From: Halichondria panicea
Lineage: Eukaryota; Porifera; Demospongiae; Suberitida; Halichondriidae
NCBI RefSeq assembly: GCF_963675165.1
Contig: NC_087377.1
Span: forward strand, 11,394,632 to 11,458,631
Reading direction: 5' to 3'
Length of the DNA: 64,000 nt
Position numbers and translations under genes: made by a program. The notes below the pieces were generated by a model that saw only the letters and a list, made by a program, of their open reading frames with translations, was not told the origin of the DNA and did not search any database. Every line of letters starts with the position of its first letter. Within the stretch, counting starts at the first letter, position 1. Positions 11,394-22,653 of the stretch are shown here, piece by piece.

Positions 11394-13258
11394 CTAATGC
11401 TTGGCGTAGTGTTTAGGAGGCCGTGGTGGTAACGGGGACTCGTCCTTAGGGACTGGTTTGGGGGGGCGGACTGGAGTCATCTCACTGTGAGGGGGAGATA
11501 GATAAAGGATTGTTAATGCATGTACGTATCCATTGTGTGTAGAATTAAGAGTGTTTAGAACATAACATGTATAGCACGAATTGTGTAATGCAATTGGTCA
11601 TTAAAGACTATACGTTATAATTATAGAGAAAGAGAGCGAGAGAGATCAAAAATAACGGTCCTGTCATTGTCTGAGCCATAAGCTTGAGCATGACTAGCGC
11701 TAGACAAACGTCTACACAGATGGAGAGTACGTTCAATATAGACTTACGCTTTAGGAGGACGTGACGGAGGCAGCGTCTTTGACTGTCCTGGACTGTCGTC
11801 CGTCATGGTGGGTGATCGAGAGGGGAGGGGAGGGGGAGGGGCTCGGTCGTACTTGTACACGGTACTTGGTACAGCCTTCATGTTCAATTCTACTGGGAGA
11901 CGACCTGTGAGTGTGAGTGTGTGTGTGTAGTATTGAGTCATTGTATTGTACATATTTTATACTGGTGGATTTGAGCACTCAAAAAAGCACAGAAGGAATA
12001 CTCTGGAGCCATTGTCAAGCTGTACACATTATGCATGACCGCATCTTCTCAGAGTGATAAGAGTGAACTGATTACACACATGTTAGTCCCTATTTAGTGA
12101 GCTGGGCCCCCCATTGTGTTCAGTATGTGAACCACATTGTCAGCCTATACACACACACACACAGTACACTGGGTGAGGTGACTACCTGAGCTTTAAGCGT
12201 GTGTCAGCATCTCCATGAACACACAGTGGACAGGTGTACACACTAATAACATGGTAATGTATACCATAACTACTTGGAGTTAACAGCTGTTAAACATACA
12301 AAGAGTCTCATTTTGGTAAACAGGGAAGCATGTTATATATACCACAGTTCTCAATGAATGGAGAGAAGAGCAAGAATGTGGCTTGTTGTAAAGTAAAGCA
12401 GTTGTTGTGTCTAGTAGTTGGGTAGTTAGGACACAACACAATACTGCCCACACAATCAAGGGAAGCCAGGTGTGGGCCCTTGGGGTAAGTGGATACGTGT
12501 GTACATACATGTACATGTACAAGTACATGATTATAATGATAATGACCTTTTGTGATGGCAGTTAGAGAGAGAAGGTAATTTGAGTACAAAATCGTGACTG
12601 TCAATTAGAAAGGCTATTAGGGTTGCTTAAACATCGGTATAGCAATAACAATAACATGTTTTTCCAACAACATACAGTCGATTGTGAGTATTAAACATGT
12701 ATACGGACACAATGACAGGCCACTATTACAGCAACACACATGAAACCACTACTCACCAGTATTATAGATATTCAGGAGTTCTTGCGACAGTTGCTCTTCC
12801 CCGATATTATGGAGATGACCAGCCAGCTCCCTCCAGGTTGGTCGCCCAGAACAGTTTCTCATCCACTGGTCGATCACCTCCGTTAGACATCCACTATGGT
12901 TGATTCCACATGAATCCTCGATCTAAAATGAGATATTTGAGTGAGTTACACCAACAATAGATTGGCACTTCTATTTGTACGATTAAGGTGTGACCAGACA
13001 ATGGGTTAATTATAGACTTTTAAGAGAGTTATTGTTATCAACTTTCATCATTAAAAAAAAACATTCCTTCACACCACGTACAGAACAATGATTGACCCTT
13101 GATAGATTTAAGATTAGTAAGTACCTGCTCAATCATTGTCTCTGGCAGCCTCACAGTCTCAGCCAGCTCCCTCCATTTGTGTTCCATTGACCTGATCTGG
13201 ACCAAGGCCTGGTCAATGTCCAGGAGCTTGTCCACATCAGGCAGGGCTGGGGCTGAGG

Positions 13259-13293
<35 letters not shown>

Positions 13294-14289
13294 AGTGTGA
13301 CCTCGCTAATGCAAAGAGGCCACCTAAAACATATTTCAGTAGGCTATGCTTCAGGGCAGCACTATAGTTAGGTCACCTGTCACTGGAGGAAGCAATGAAT
13401 GCTATACACTTTCTAACACTCAAGCCATTGAGGGGAGTCTATAGCAGCTATATCTTGCTGCCCAACTCATGATCAGTGTGTGAATCCACATAACAAGGTT
13501 AGCTCTCAATCACCCACTGCCTTAAAAGGTAAGGGTAAAACCAGAAGCTGAAAACTTGACAGCTTATCAAAGAACCACCACTGGTTCCTAATCAGCTAGT
13601 CAGGTGATGGGATTCTGCCATTTCGGCAGATTAAGAAGAAGTGTGCTGTAATGTTGTCTGTTCCTGTTAGGATGCTTCTATCTTGTCTTTCCAAGTGTTG
13701 TTTTGCCTGTCTACCAGGAACAGACAACAACACTATAATTATACAGCTTAATCATACGGAATGGGAAAAAATGGAGATCTCGCTAGATATCTCTAACTAC
13801 CAGGAACGGACGCACTATGATACATTCTGGTACACCTATCAAAATCATTGACAATGACTCAAAGCTTAATCCCACAAACAGACTCACCTGTTGGGCTGGT
13901 GGGGAGGGTGGCTGCTTTGGCCTGTTTCCGGCTGGTGGCAGCAACATCCACAGTGGCGTAGGTCACCTGGTGCTGGTCCACTGTGGCAGTCGTATTTTTG
14001 CCTTTCTTGTGGGGCTGGCTGGAGCTAAGGGCAGCATAGACCACTGGCTCCACTGTAGCCTGAGGTGTCGGGAAACAAACAGAGTTAAGATTATCTTTCA
14101 GTTACAGATCTGTACAATGAGAAGCAGGATATTGCGGTAAGGCATTGTATTGGTGTACATGCACCACAGGACACATCTACACAAACAAACAGTTTCTTTA
14201 TGAACCAAAGATGATTTGTTTAACTTTAAATTAGTAGTTATAATGCCAACCAAAACAGACACCCAATAGTCACAATACTCTCACTAATG

Positions 14290-14336
<47 letters not shown>

Positions 14337-16873
14337 CACATTGCCGAGCTGGCCATAGCCGGGTAGTCTCTGAGTCTGCAGGAAAATAGAGTGCAATGAA
14401 CAATTGTGTCTAGATGAAATTACCTGTCCAGTGTTCATTGTACTGTAGCCTTCAGAGTTGATTCCTATTTTCTGTAAGGAGGAAAAATCAAAAATCAATG
14501 CTTTGTTCAATAGCTCTAGGTAGTGTTACGTACATTGTCTGAGTTGAGGACCACCTCATCGTAAGTTAGTGCCCCAGCATCCTGTATATGAATAATTATA
14601 TAGAAAGTAAGTGCACTGCACATTTTTTCAAGAGTTCATATGCCATTTTTGCTGAATGTGAGGTATACTAGTAGTGTAAACTGACTGAGCACTTCTCACC
14701 GGACTACGATTGACTCTGCTGTAACCCTCAGAGTCAGGAGGAGGAGGTTGAGCCTGGGGAGAGAGAAAGCGAACAAGAGAGTGGGGGTGGTGAGAGAGAG
14801 AGAGAGAGAGAGAGATTATTATAGGCTCTAAGTCTTACCTTCATGATGTACAGCAAAAAAATGATCAACTCACTTTCTTTGATTCTTTCCTTGGGCCGTC
14901 ATGCCTCAGCTCACTGTAGTCTCCCTGAGCAGTGACACATAGATACACACTACACACAGAGTTTACGGTCTTACCTGAAGTCCTGACATCTCTACCACAT
15001 CTTCTCTGAACTCGTCTGATTTCTGTCTCTTCAGTAAGAACAGGGCAATCACCACGATGCCTATGAGACACACCACCACCAGTATTCCACCAACAACACC
15101 ACCTACTATAGGTCCAATGTCAGTACCTGGGGGTGATGTATGGATAGAGCAGTGTAAAACTAAAAGTTTATATAAGTCACCTTCGGTTGGTGACATACAC
15201 ATTATTTCTTCAGGTGCAGTGCTCCAGACTCCAGCATTAGTGCAAGTGATGGTGTTGGGTCCAGTCAGTGAGAGTCCATTGTCACACTGGTAAGTCAGCA
15301 CTGTTCCCTCCAACACTGTCTCGTTCAACAGCTCATAGTCCACTATAGTACCGTTGAATGGTATGACAGGCACAGTGCAGTTGACTGTGAATGGCAGATA
15401 CATAATACCAATTTAAAAACACATTAATATCTTACCTGGGCTCTCCCTGCACACCAAGCTCCCAGGATTCTCCACCCACTCTCCCCTACCCCCCACATCA
15501 GTGCATGTACTGGTCCTCACATCAAGGGGGAACAGTCCATCTTCACAGCGATAGGTGACCTCTGAACCCAGTGAGAAGGGTGGTGTCCCACCATTGACGT
15601 CCACACTGCCATTGGATGGTGCAGCAGGAGAGCCACAGGTGAGATCTGAGAGGAGGGGACTATAGCATACAATGCAGCCATGACAACTTACCTGAGAGAC
15701 ACATGTAAGTGGTGGGGTCAGGTGACCATCGTCCATCACTCTCACAGGTTGAAAGTACCATCTGTCTATTGCAAGTGAAGCTTAGTGTTGATCCTATTAG
15801 TACAGGCAGTGGTGGACGACCATTGATGGTCACTCGATCCGCAGGTGGTGGATTAGAGGGGCAGGTAACTGCATTGGAGAAACATAATATAAGGTGTAGG
15901 TTACTAATCCATAGAATGCATTCCTGCTATTGGTCACTTCTACTAACCAATAGCAGGAATCACCACCATTACAGCACTGCTATTGCCAGCACAGTTGACA
16001 GTTTTGATGGTCACAGTGTAGTGAGTGTCGTAGGAGATGGTTATCTGTGCCAAGGTGGTCTCCACGGTGACTGGTGACTCGGAGAGAGGTGTTGGGGAGA
16101 TGGTGAGGGCATAGCTGACAGACACACCGCCAGTAGAGGAGGGGGAGTCCCAGTCCAGAGTGATAATGGAAGAGAGAGTTTGATTTTGAATGGAGGAAAT
16201 TATTGGGTTGAGTGGAGAAGTTGGGGCACCTGCAAATTCATGATTAGCTGCATGGAGAATTTAAAAACTCACCAGCAACTGTGACAGTCTGTTGTGACTC
16301 TATTGCAACACCATTATTAATAGTAGCAACACAGGTGACATTGCTACCATCCAGTACAGACACTTCACTGAGGTTGATGAGAGTGGACGTCAGATTTCCA
16401 TCATCATTGCTCACAAAAACAGCCTCAAACATGATCACTCCAGATCCAAATGTGTCCCTTCGACCAACTTGTGAGAATATATTGAATGGATTAATTTGTA
16501 CTTCTGACATCAACATAGACTCTGCTGGAGGATCTACTCTCCATTGCAATGCAACACCACCAGGTACGAAGCATGTGAACAAAACTGTCTCTCCAGGACA
16601 CGCCACACTCGTGTTATACATCAGATCCAAAGTGGCCTCTGTTTTGGAAACAAAATGACAGAAGTATCTAATAGGGCAATAATATGGTACAGTTACATGT
16701 ACTTGAATACTGAATACACATGATACATCTGCTATCAGCCTATCTACCTTAAAACAGTTACATAGCTACGTACCGGTACCCAGGCTAGATCTAGTCTAGG
16801 CACGAACTTTACCTGCAACAACAAAAGATGATAGGAGATAGAACAGGAGACATATCTGGACAAGAAGATCCAT
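11394..16873 (-). CDS. Ig-FN3-CCP3 receptor with tyrosine-motif tail and Death domain
   Basis: Seventeen exons join with consistent phases to 803 codons plus stop: 16813-16873, 16273-16638, 15948-16229, 15692-15868, 15436-15645, 15181-15384, 14975-15126, 14874-14924, 14700-14753, 14534-14581, 14424-14471, 14337-14375, 13888-14059, 13125-13258, 12757-12922, 11748-11904, 11394-11484. Domains: signal peptide 1-20 (LLVQICLLFYLLSSFVVA), Ig about 30-140 (C-P-G-E, FTCF, W, VTCVAT), FN3 143-236, CCPs at 237-295, 296-365 and 366-433, TM about 438-464, seven tyrosine motifs 487-600, Death domain about 635-712, proline-rich end (PPRPPK). Extracellular exons are phase 1 and the first cytoplasmic mini-exons phase 0. 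Likely a type I sensor signalling through SH2, Death-domain and SH3 partners; the ligand is unknown. A paralogue with the same ectodomain lies at 41251-43454. Confidence 0.88.
12757..13258 (-). other. Death domain encoded by two exons
   Basis: Exon 14 (13125-13258) gives HKWRELAETVRLPETMIEQ and exon 15 (12757-12922) gives CLTEVIDQWMRN and TWRELAGHLHNIG. Two W-R-E-L-A helices, the LTEVIDQWM helix and the overall length match a Death-fold adaptor domain. It lies inside the cell, followed only by the proline-rich tail. Confidence 0.8.
13259..13290. repeat. (GT)n microsatellite at a splice acceptor
   Basis: A GT run directly abuts the Death-domain exon, so on the minus strand the acceptor is a CA repeat ending in CACACAG. 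Length changes here would alter the acceptor context. Confidence 0.9.
14292..14332. repeat. (CA)n microsatellite in a receptor intron
   Basis: About twenty CA units end immediately next to the donor (GTGAGTG on the minus strand) of the GYGQL mini-exon. Confidence 0.9.
14793..14814. repeat. (GA)n microsatellite in a receptor intron
   Basis: A GA run in the intron between the DYSEL and GYSRV mini-exons. Confidence 0.85.
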
Positions 16874-19345
16874 CGCTACTGCATGAAAACAAATCCCAGC
16901 TAGCTAGACATAAACTGCACAGCCCCCTCATGCTCATCCGTGACAACAAGGCCACGCCTCCGGGGCAATTTACTGTAAGTCGGAACCTGGTTTGGGATTT
17001 CAGATTACCTTCATTTTTGTCATGCCGTGCCACTAAGCGTCTTTATATCCACGGTTCATTGAATTCGCCCGAAAATCATGGCTCTTTTCTTCGTCTTTTT
17101 TGTAAGTCAGCAATAATAATAATGTAGATGTATAATAAAATTATTATTGAATTAGATCTAGTTATGCTGTGTGAATGGTCAATGACTGTACTTGTGCATA
17201 TCTCCTATCCGTCTATTCTTGAAGTATGTACTCATAGTAAATGCTATCATTCTGTTGCTCTGTTAATTCTCAGACTGCTGTGATTGCCCACATGCTAGCA
17301 AGCAGTAACGGTAAGAATCCAGTGGTGTATAGGTACCGTATAAGCTCTTTTTAAGGCGCCCCTCTAAAGATGCGCCATAAAGCCTCCAAAGTAATTTTTG
17401 AAACTCTAAATGGAGCTCCACCACGTGTGAGTATGGCTGCGCGTTGGTAAATAGAGGTAAAATGAGCAAACAGATCACAGAATTCTTCCTTCCACATCTG
17501 GGCAGCCCTCAAGCCAAAAGTAACCACAGTACCTCTTTAACGTGTACAACCTAGCCTGTTGGAAGACCAAGAAAACTGCTGCAGGTGCCTGGCCCTGTGG
17601 CATCAAGCTAGCTGTTCTGAACTTCATGGAGTAACCAGGTAAGATAAGGGGGTGCTCCAGCACCTATGCTTCCTACGCTCCTGACATGCACAGTCCATTT
17701 GCAAAGCTATTTTTTACCTCCAATTAGAAGGCGCACCTCTAAAGACACGCCATCCAGTCTCGAAACTAATTTTTCAACCTCCTAATAGAGCCACCTTTAC
17801 CAGCGTAATTATTTTAATGTGGCGCCTTAAAAAGAGCTTATACCGTAGATGTTTTTACAAAGAGGGGCGATGATACACGCTCACGTCATACACATAATAA
17901 AAGTCCATATTAATTTCTGCGGCTTTCCCCTAGGGAGATTTTAATCCAGTGCAGGTGTATTGTAGTATATTAAAGTAGTGCTCGTGCAACTACAGTGCAT
18001 CCAGCTTAGAGAGTAGATTACCACAAATTTGTGAGTAGCTGTACTTAAATGTAAATATCTTTCGATTGGAACATTTCTAAGAAATTGTACTGATACTATT
18101 GTGTAGGTGAATGATAGCCTCCTTTGCAGCCTCTCCTTTTTCTGTTCTTTGTCACAATAAGAGAAGGGAGGAACAAAGAAAGAAAGAAAAGGAGACGCGT
18201 GATCCCCATACTGACGTAGACACATTTTAACGAGCGTAGGCGAGAGAAAACCTCAATAACTGTCCTCCCACACAGTACTTGGAACGCATTTATTATCTAG
18301 TGTATAATTAATTTTATGAACAGTAACATGAGTAGAGTAGGCCTTCGTGAGACCTTTAGTCAGTAGAGAAAGTATGAAAGACTAGAGTAGACTATACTGC
18401 TGTAGATCTAGTCAAGTGGGTCTGCTGAACTCAGGAAAAAAACTGAGCTAAATTTAGATGTAGATCTAGATCTTTAGTCTTCAGTCTTTACTAGGTAAGC
18501 CCTCGTCTACGATGTCTCCACACTTGATTCTGGCTTACTATCCATGATGCTTTTATGTTAGAGTTTGCAATGCGTAGGCATGCTGTAGCGTTTTGCTCTG
18601 TCAGGCTCCGCCCAGCTAATGATTGCCCACGCTCATTTTCACTTGTCTATACCACTTGTCCACTGTCACGCGACTTAGCAAGGCAGGCTCTCCTTTTTCT
18701 TTGTCTTTTCCTTCTTTCTTTCTTTGTTCCTCCAATTTGTCCCGTATTTTATCTTATTGAACTATTGTGACAAAGAACAGAAAAAGGAGAGGAGGCTAGG
18801 TGAATGACCAAACATACTCAAAATGTTTCCATGAAACATACGGTGGTGGGTTTGTGGTGATTAATAGAACAACAGCAAATTGTTATAGTGGGTAATCGGT
18901 TAGAGTAATAAAACAGCAATCTTGTACAGCTAAGGTCCTAGTCGTCTTCATCACATAATTGTTCAATGATTTAGATATCCTGACCATCCCTTTATGGGTC
19001 TTACATATGTTCACAGTGTTTATAATTCATGATTTACTTGTTTTTAGGTACACTTTTGGTTAGAGTAATAACTTCTAATAGCTTAGCTTTCAAATTGTAG
19101 TAAGTTTACAGATAAATGGGCTACATTTTGATACCAAGAACATCCTATATGCTTATTCCATTGCGGAGATAACACTGAAAAGCTACAGAATTTCTACTGT
19201 TTGATGACATCAGCAGCTACAAACCAATGACGCTTTAATCAACCGCAAGCTTAATTAAGAGTGGGCGTACAGTTATTGTATGCCCACTTACGTGGTTAAT
19301 TAGAGTGTCATCGATTTGTGGTTAGCAGCTTGTGATGTCATCAAA
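15436..19345. repeat. Left arm of a large inverted duplication
   Basis: This interval matches the reverse complement of about 36603-42717. It includes receptor exons 1-5 and the upstream region, the 0.5-kb TIR element at 17334-17847, a poly-purine region and half of a foldback element. Peptides read in the 17263-17663 stretch are identical to those at 38388-38788. Similarity is very high through exons 1-4, lower in exons 5-6, and absent in the tails. The right arm has an extra 2064-bp insertion (38883-40946), for which this arm carries the empty site at 17169-17177. Confidence 0.9.
17334..17847. mobile_element. TIR element (AAGCTCTTTTTAAGGCGCC ends), left-arm copy
   Basis: A 0.5-kb element with inverted ends containing TAAGCTCTTTTTAAGGCGCC and longer subterminal similarity (GCCTCCAAAGTAATTTTTGA-like blocks on both sides). 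The inverted copy is at 38204-38717. No intact protein. Confidence 0.75.
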
Positions 19346-19514
19346 ACAGTAGAGAATATGTAGTTTTTCAGTGGTATCTCAAAAGCATAGAGGATTTTCT
19401 TGGTATCAAAATGTAGTCCATTTATTTGTAAACTTACCAGAGAACTTTTAAAGCTAAGCTATACAATTTTCACTCTAACCGTAAGTGTACCTAAAAACCG
19501 GTAAATCATGAAAG

Positions 19515-20092
19515 CACCGCAGGTGCTGATGCCTCGGTGGAGATGCCAAAGCTACATAACATAAAGCTACTAAAAGCTTTTATACACTCATTAGCCTCGA
19601 TCCCAGGCTGCACTTCACTCAGGGAAAGGCCGGTGTAGGAGGCTATACACTCATATCTGCACTCATATGATTAACATTTTTGCATGCAAACTCGAAGAGT
19701 GGGATTGTTGTTAAAACGATCGATGCCAAAAGTTCAAGTCTAAAATTAATGGCTGCACCAGCAGAGCCTTACAGCTCTCTTCTCACTCTTGCAGCTACCA
19801 ATAGCTAGCGTTCTAGTGCAGAGCTAACTATTAAGTAGAGTAGCAACACTCGGTAAACAAGTTTGGCTACGTGCTCTTCTGAAAAGGCTGCAATGGCATT
19901 CCAAGTAGGCATAACTCGAGAACAAAGTATTATTTTGCAAATCCACGAATTAAAATCCAAGTAAACATAACTAGAAGCCTATAGAAACTCTTACTTGCAC
20001 TTGATTCATCCTTGAGCAGCTGTAGCAGTCTACACACACACACGCACACTAACACACTACCGTATACCTCACTTGCGCATGCGCACCGAGGC
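19515..20092. mobile_element. Element nested in the foldback arm
   Basis: Compared with the uninterrupted version near 36903-36925, about 580 bp are inserted between ATGAA and ATGAA. Its right end is a GCGCATGCGC-centred sequence (TACCTCACTTGCGCATGCGC) also found at 3408-3440. It contains its own 54-bp micro-element at 19592-19645. Confidence 0.55.
19592..19645. mobile_element. 54-bp micro-element with perfect 9-bp target duplication
   Basis: Starts TAGCCTCGATCCCAGGC and ends GGAGGCTA. It is flanked by TACACTCAT at 19583-19591 and 19646-19654, an exact 9-bp duplication. Too small to encode anything; it must be mobilised in trans. Confidence 0.8.
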
Positions 20093-20318
20093 ATAATGAA
20101 TTATAGACACTGTGAACATAATTATGTAAGCCCATAAAGGATGGTCAGGATATCGAACAATTATGTGATAAAGTCTAGGACCTTAGCTGTACAAGATTAC
20201 TGTTTTATTACTCTAACTGATTACCCACTATAACAATTTGCTATTGTTCTATTAATCACCACAAACCCACCACCTTATGTTTCCATGGAAACGTTTTTGG
20301 GTATATTGTAGCTTGGTC

Positions 20319-20566
20319 CAGAGGAGGTTGGACACGCGTCATAATGTTTTACGGAGGAAATGTGTGTGCATGGAGAGATATTGTTAAACTACTACGACTC
20401 ATTAACTAACAGGAGATATAATACAAGAGAGATAGACAAGCAAGAATGGGTAAAATGCTGACTCAGCAGGATCGAAAAGGATCGATTTTAAGCGTATTCA
20501 TGAGATTATTGATGACTATTAATGACTAACCGATGACTACGGATGACGCGTGTCCAGCCTCCTCTG
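20319..20566. mobile_element. 248-bp MITE with 9-bp target duplication
   Basis: Terminal inverted repeats CAGAGGAGGTTGGACACGCG (one mismatch), flanked by AGCTTGGTC at 20310-20318 and 20567-20575. The 9-bp duplication fits a MULE-type mechanism. Confidence 0.8.
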
Positions 20567-20695
20567 AGCTTGGTCATTCACCTACACAATAGTATCAGCA
20601 CAAATGTTCCAATCGAAAGATATTTACATTTAAGTACAGCTACTCACATATTTTTGTTAATCTAAGCTGGATGCACTGTTCTTATAAAACTCCAG

Positions 20696-22546
20696 GTCAA
20701 GTAGTCTCCCTAATGCCACCTCTTGAACAAGGTGACTTTTACTGTGATCAGGACAGAATAACCTGTATTGGAACTGGAGGAGTTATTTCATGGACAGCTC
20801 CACCATCAATCCCTGAAAACAATCCACGAGGTTTTAGTTCTTCTAGCAGTCTACAAACGCCTGTATCATTTGGTAATGTTGAAATAACATTGACTAACAT
20901 TGTGCCCGGTACTCCTCCTAATCTTACGTCGGTAATGACTCTGTCAAATATCTCTGAGGTAAACGTAACTTGTCAAACAGAAGTGTCTGGTTCTCTGCAA
21001 GCACTAAATTTAATTCGTTCAAGTGAGTTACCATAAATTATTGTGGTGTGTGTAATGCCGAGCTTTTAGTGCATTCCATTACAATTTGCAGTAACACCTT
21101 CAGCTGCTAGTAATCTTCAAGTTCTACATATAAGTTGCACGTCATTCAGAATTACTTGGACGGCTGCTACTGAAAACTATGATCTAATGCACTATGTTGC
21201 TCAAGTTTATGTTGATGACTCGGCAACGCAATATAATACCACGAACACCTCTATGGATTTGGACCTTCCACTATCTGGTGGAGAGAGAATCCGTGTAACT
21301 GTTGCTGTTGTGACCAGATGTGGTCAAGTTAGTATGCCAATCAATTCCGATGTCATTGTCTTCGTTTATACAAGTGTCTGTGAAAGTAAGCTAATTATTA
21401 TTGTCATGCCAACTGCTTATCAATGCACTTTTTATTTTAAGATTTGTGTAGACCATGTGACAATAGAGGTTTAATTGCTTCTGTGATTATCGGTGGTGTT
21501 TCACTTCTGCTTCTTGTTGGTACTTGGACAAGTATTTTGGTTATTTTGGTAAGTGAACAGTTATTGACACACGTATTTCATTTTGTGTCCAATTTTATAA
21601 TGAATGATGTTGTTTTAGTGGCGGAAGTGGCAGTGCCGAAAAAAGAGTGTTCATCAATCTCAATCGGTTAGTTATTGTTCATTGTACATGTGATAGGTGT
21701 ATTTGATGTGTACCACCCGAGGGAGTACATATCAGGGTGTCATACAAGGGGAAAGGGGGCTTTAATTCCACCCCCCCCTAAAATTTGCATTCTTGTACTA
21801 GTTGTATGACGGAATGTCCATAGCTAACGGAGTATTAGACAGAGATACAGTACAGAGAGAAATAACAGTTGACCTTTTTTTTAGTTGGTTACTTTTCTTA
21901 TTTCCCCCCTCTACTTCATAATCCTGTATGACATCCTGCATATACAACTGCACAAGGGTTCAAATTCTATGATAAACACATTTACAACTGAGTAGTGTCA
22001 ACACTCTTGATCTTCACTGTGTGCTTTCGTATTGTGCCAACCATAACTATAACTAGTTAAGAACTACCACTCTTATAAAGGCAATGCAGCATTTTTAGGT
22101 GATGCTTTAATTAGGTTTCAATTTTATATTCCTGGAGGGTTTATGGATGTCATACCCTGATATACCTTTTTGCTGTAGGCATCTGGCACTGAGCTTAAAA
22201 CGACAGACTCACAATCGGTTAGTTAGTGTGTACATATGTCATATGCATTCAACCATTGATTACGATTTATATTGTATGCTTGACGGTGCGTACATAATAG
22301 TCCTCGTTTCTTAGGAACCAAAATGATGTGGGAAATGAACGATTGTTCCTTTAATGAAGTAAGTGCAGGAACCTTTAATCCATTTGTGAATGCATTGATT
22401 GTTGATGACATCTGCCTTTGAAGCTGAATTGTGTAATTGCCTTTTATAATTATAAATAACAATGTTGTACCTTCTCTCTTTTGTAGGCTTCAAGAAAGAA
22501 AAAAACTATTGTAGCGTTATGCCCAGCTAGGATTGCGAGAGTATAA
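20696..22546 (+). CDS. 5'-truncated Ig-FN3 receptor with TM helix
   Basis: Exons 20696-21022 (Ig-like: ITCIGTGG, VISWTAP, NVTCQTEV), 21092-21385 (FN3: FRITWTAATENYDLMHY), 21442-21548 (TM: LIASVIIGGVSLLLLVGTW), 21619-21666 (basic stop-transfer WRKWQCRKK), 22179-22217 and 22487-22546 (ends ARIARV, TAA). Phases agree throughout (1,1,1,0,0,0). No signal-peptide exon is visible: the Ig exon begins just after repeat DNA (20573-20690) that also occurs at 37918-38045, so the 5' end appears to have been removed at the edge of the duplication and foldback. The two small 48- and 39-bp phase-0 exons resemble in size the mini-exons of the Death-domain receptor but contain no tyrosine. An exon near 22315-22361 may be used alternatively. 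Confidence 0.65.
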
Positions 22547-22653
22547 GTAGCTACAGTAAACTACTCTCTTTCAGTTCAACATGTGTTTAAGATGCAAGAT
22601 CACAATACTGCGCATGCTCAGTAGACATAAGAGCATGCATAACAAAATACATA

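Larger units (their letters stand above)
13888..14924 (-). other. Serial one-tyrosine mini-exons of the receptor tail
   Basis: Five consecutive exons of 51, 54, 48, 48 and 39 bp, all phase 0-0, each encode exactly one tyrosine motif: DYSEL, GYSRV, TYDEV, GYSTM, GYGQL. The next exon (172 bp) adds VVYAAL and VTYATV. LTYDEV, VVYAAL and VTYATV fit the ITIM pattern; YSTM fits the YxxM class bound by PI3-kinase SH2 domains. Skipping any mini-exon leaves the frame open, so splicing could tune the signalling output. The first four are separated by introns that carry no other coding sequence, and a (CA)n and a (GA)n microsatellite lie in or beside them. Confidence 0.8.
18797..20580. mobile_element. 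Long-armed foldback element carrying nested insertions
   Basis: The left half (18797 to about 19264) pairs with the right half (about 19265 to 20580): GGTAATCGGTTAGAGTAATAA, AGCTAAGGTCCTAG and CTTGGTATCAAAATGTAG blocks recur inverted. The right half is interrupted at about 19515-20092 by a second element and at 20319-20566 by a third. The other duplication arm keeps only one half (36603-37140). No protein-coding frame. Confidence 0.7.

Noticed and set aside
13259-13290. GT repeat as coding sequence (valine/cysteine run)
   Set aside because: It is the intron end adjoining the Death-domain exon on the opposite strand.
16828-17127. Plus-strand frame overlapping the receptor's first exon
   Set aside because: Antisense shadow of the signal-peptide exon and upstream region; its inverted twin at 40997-41296 has the same explanation.
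17263-17663. Identical peptides on both arms as conserved proteins
   Set aside because: They lie inside the TIR element duplicated as DNA; identity reflects the inverted duplication, not protein conservation.
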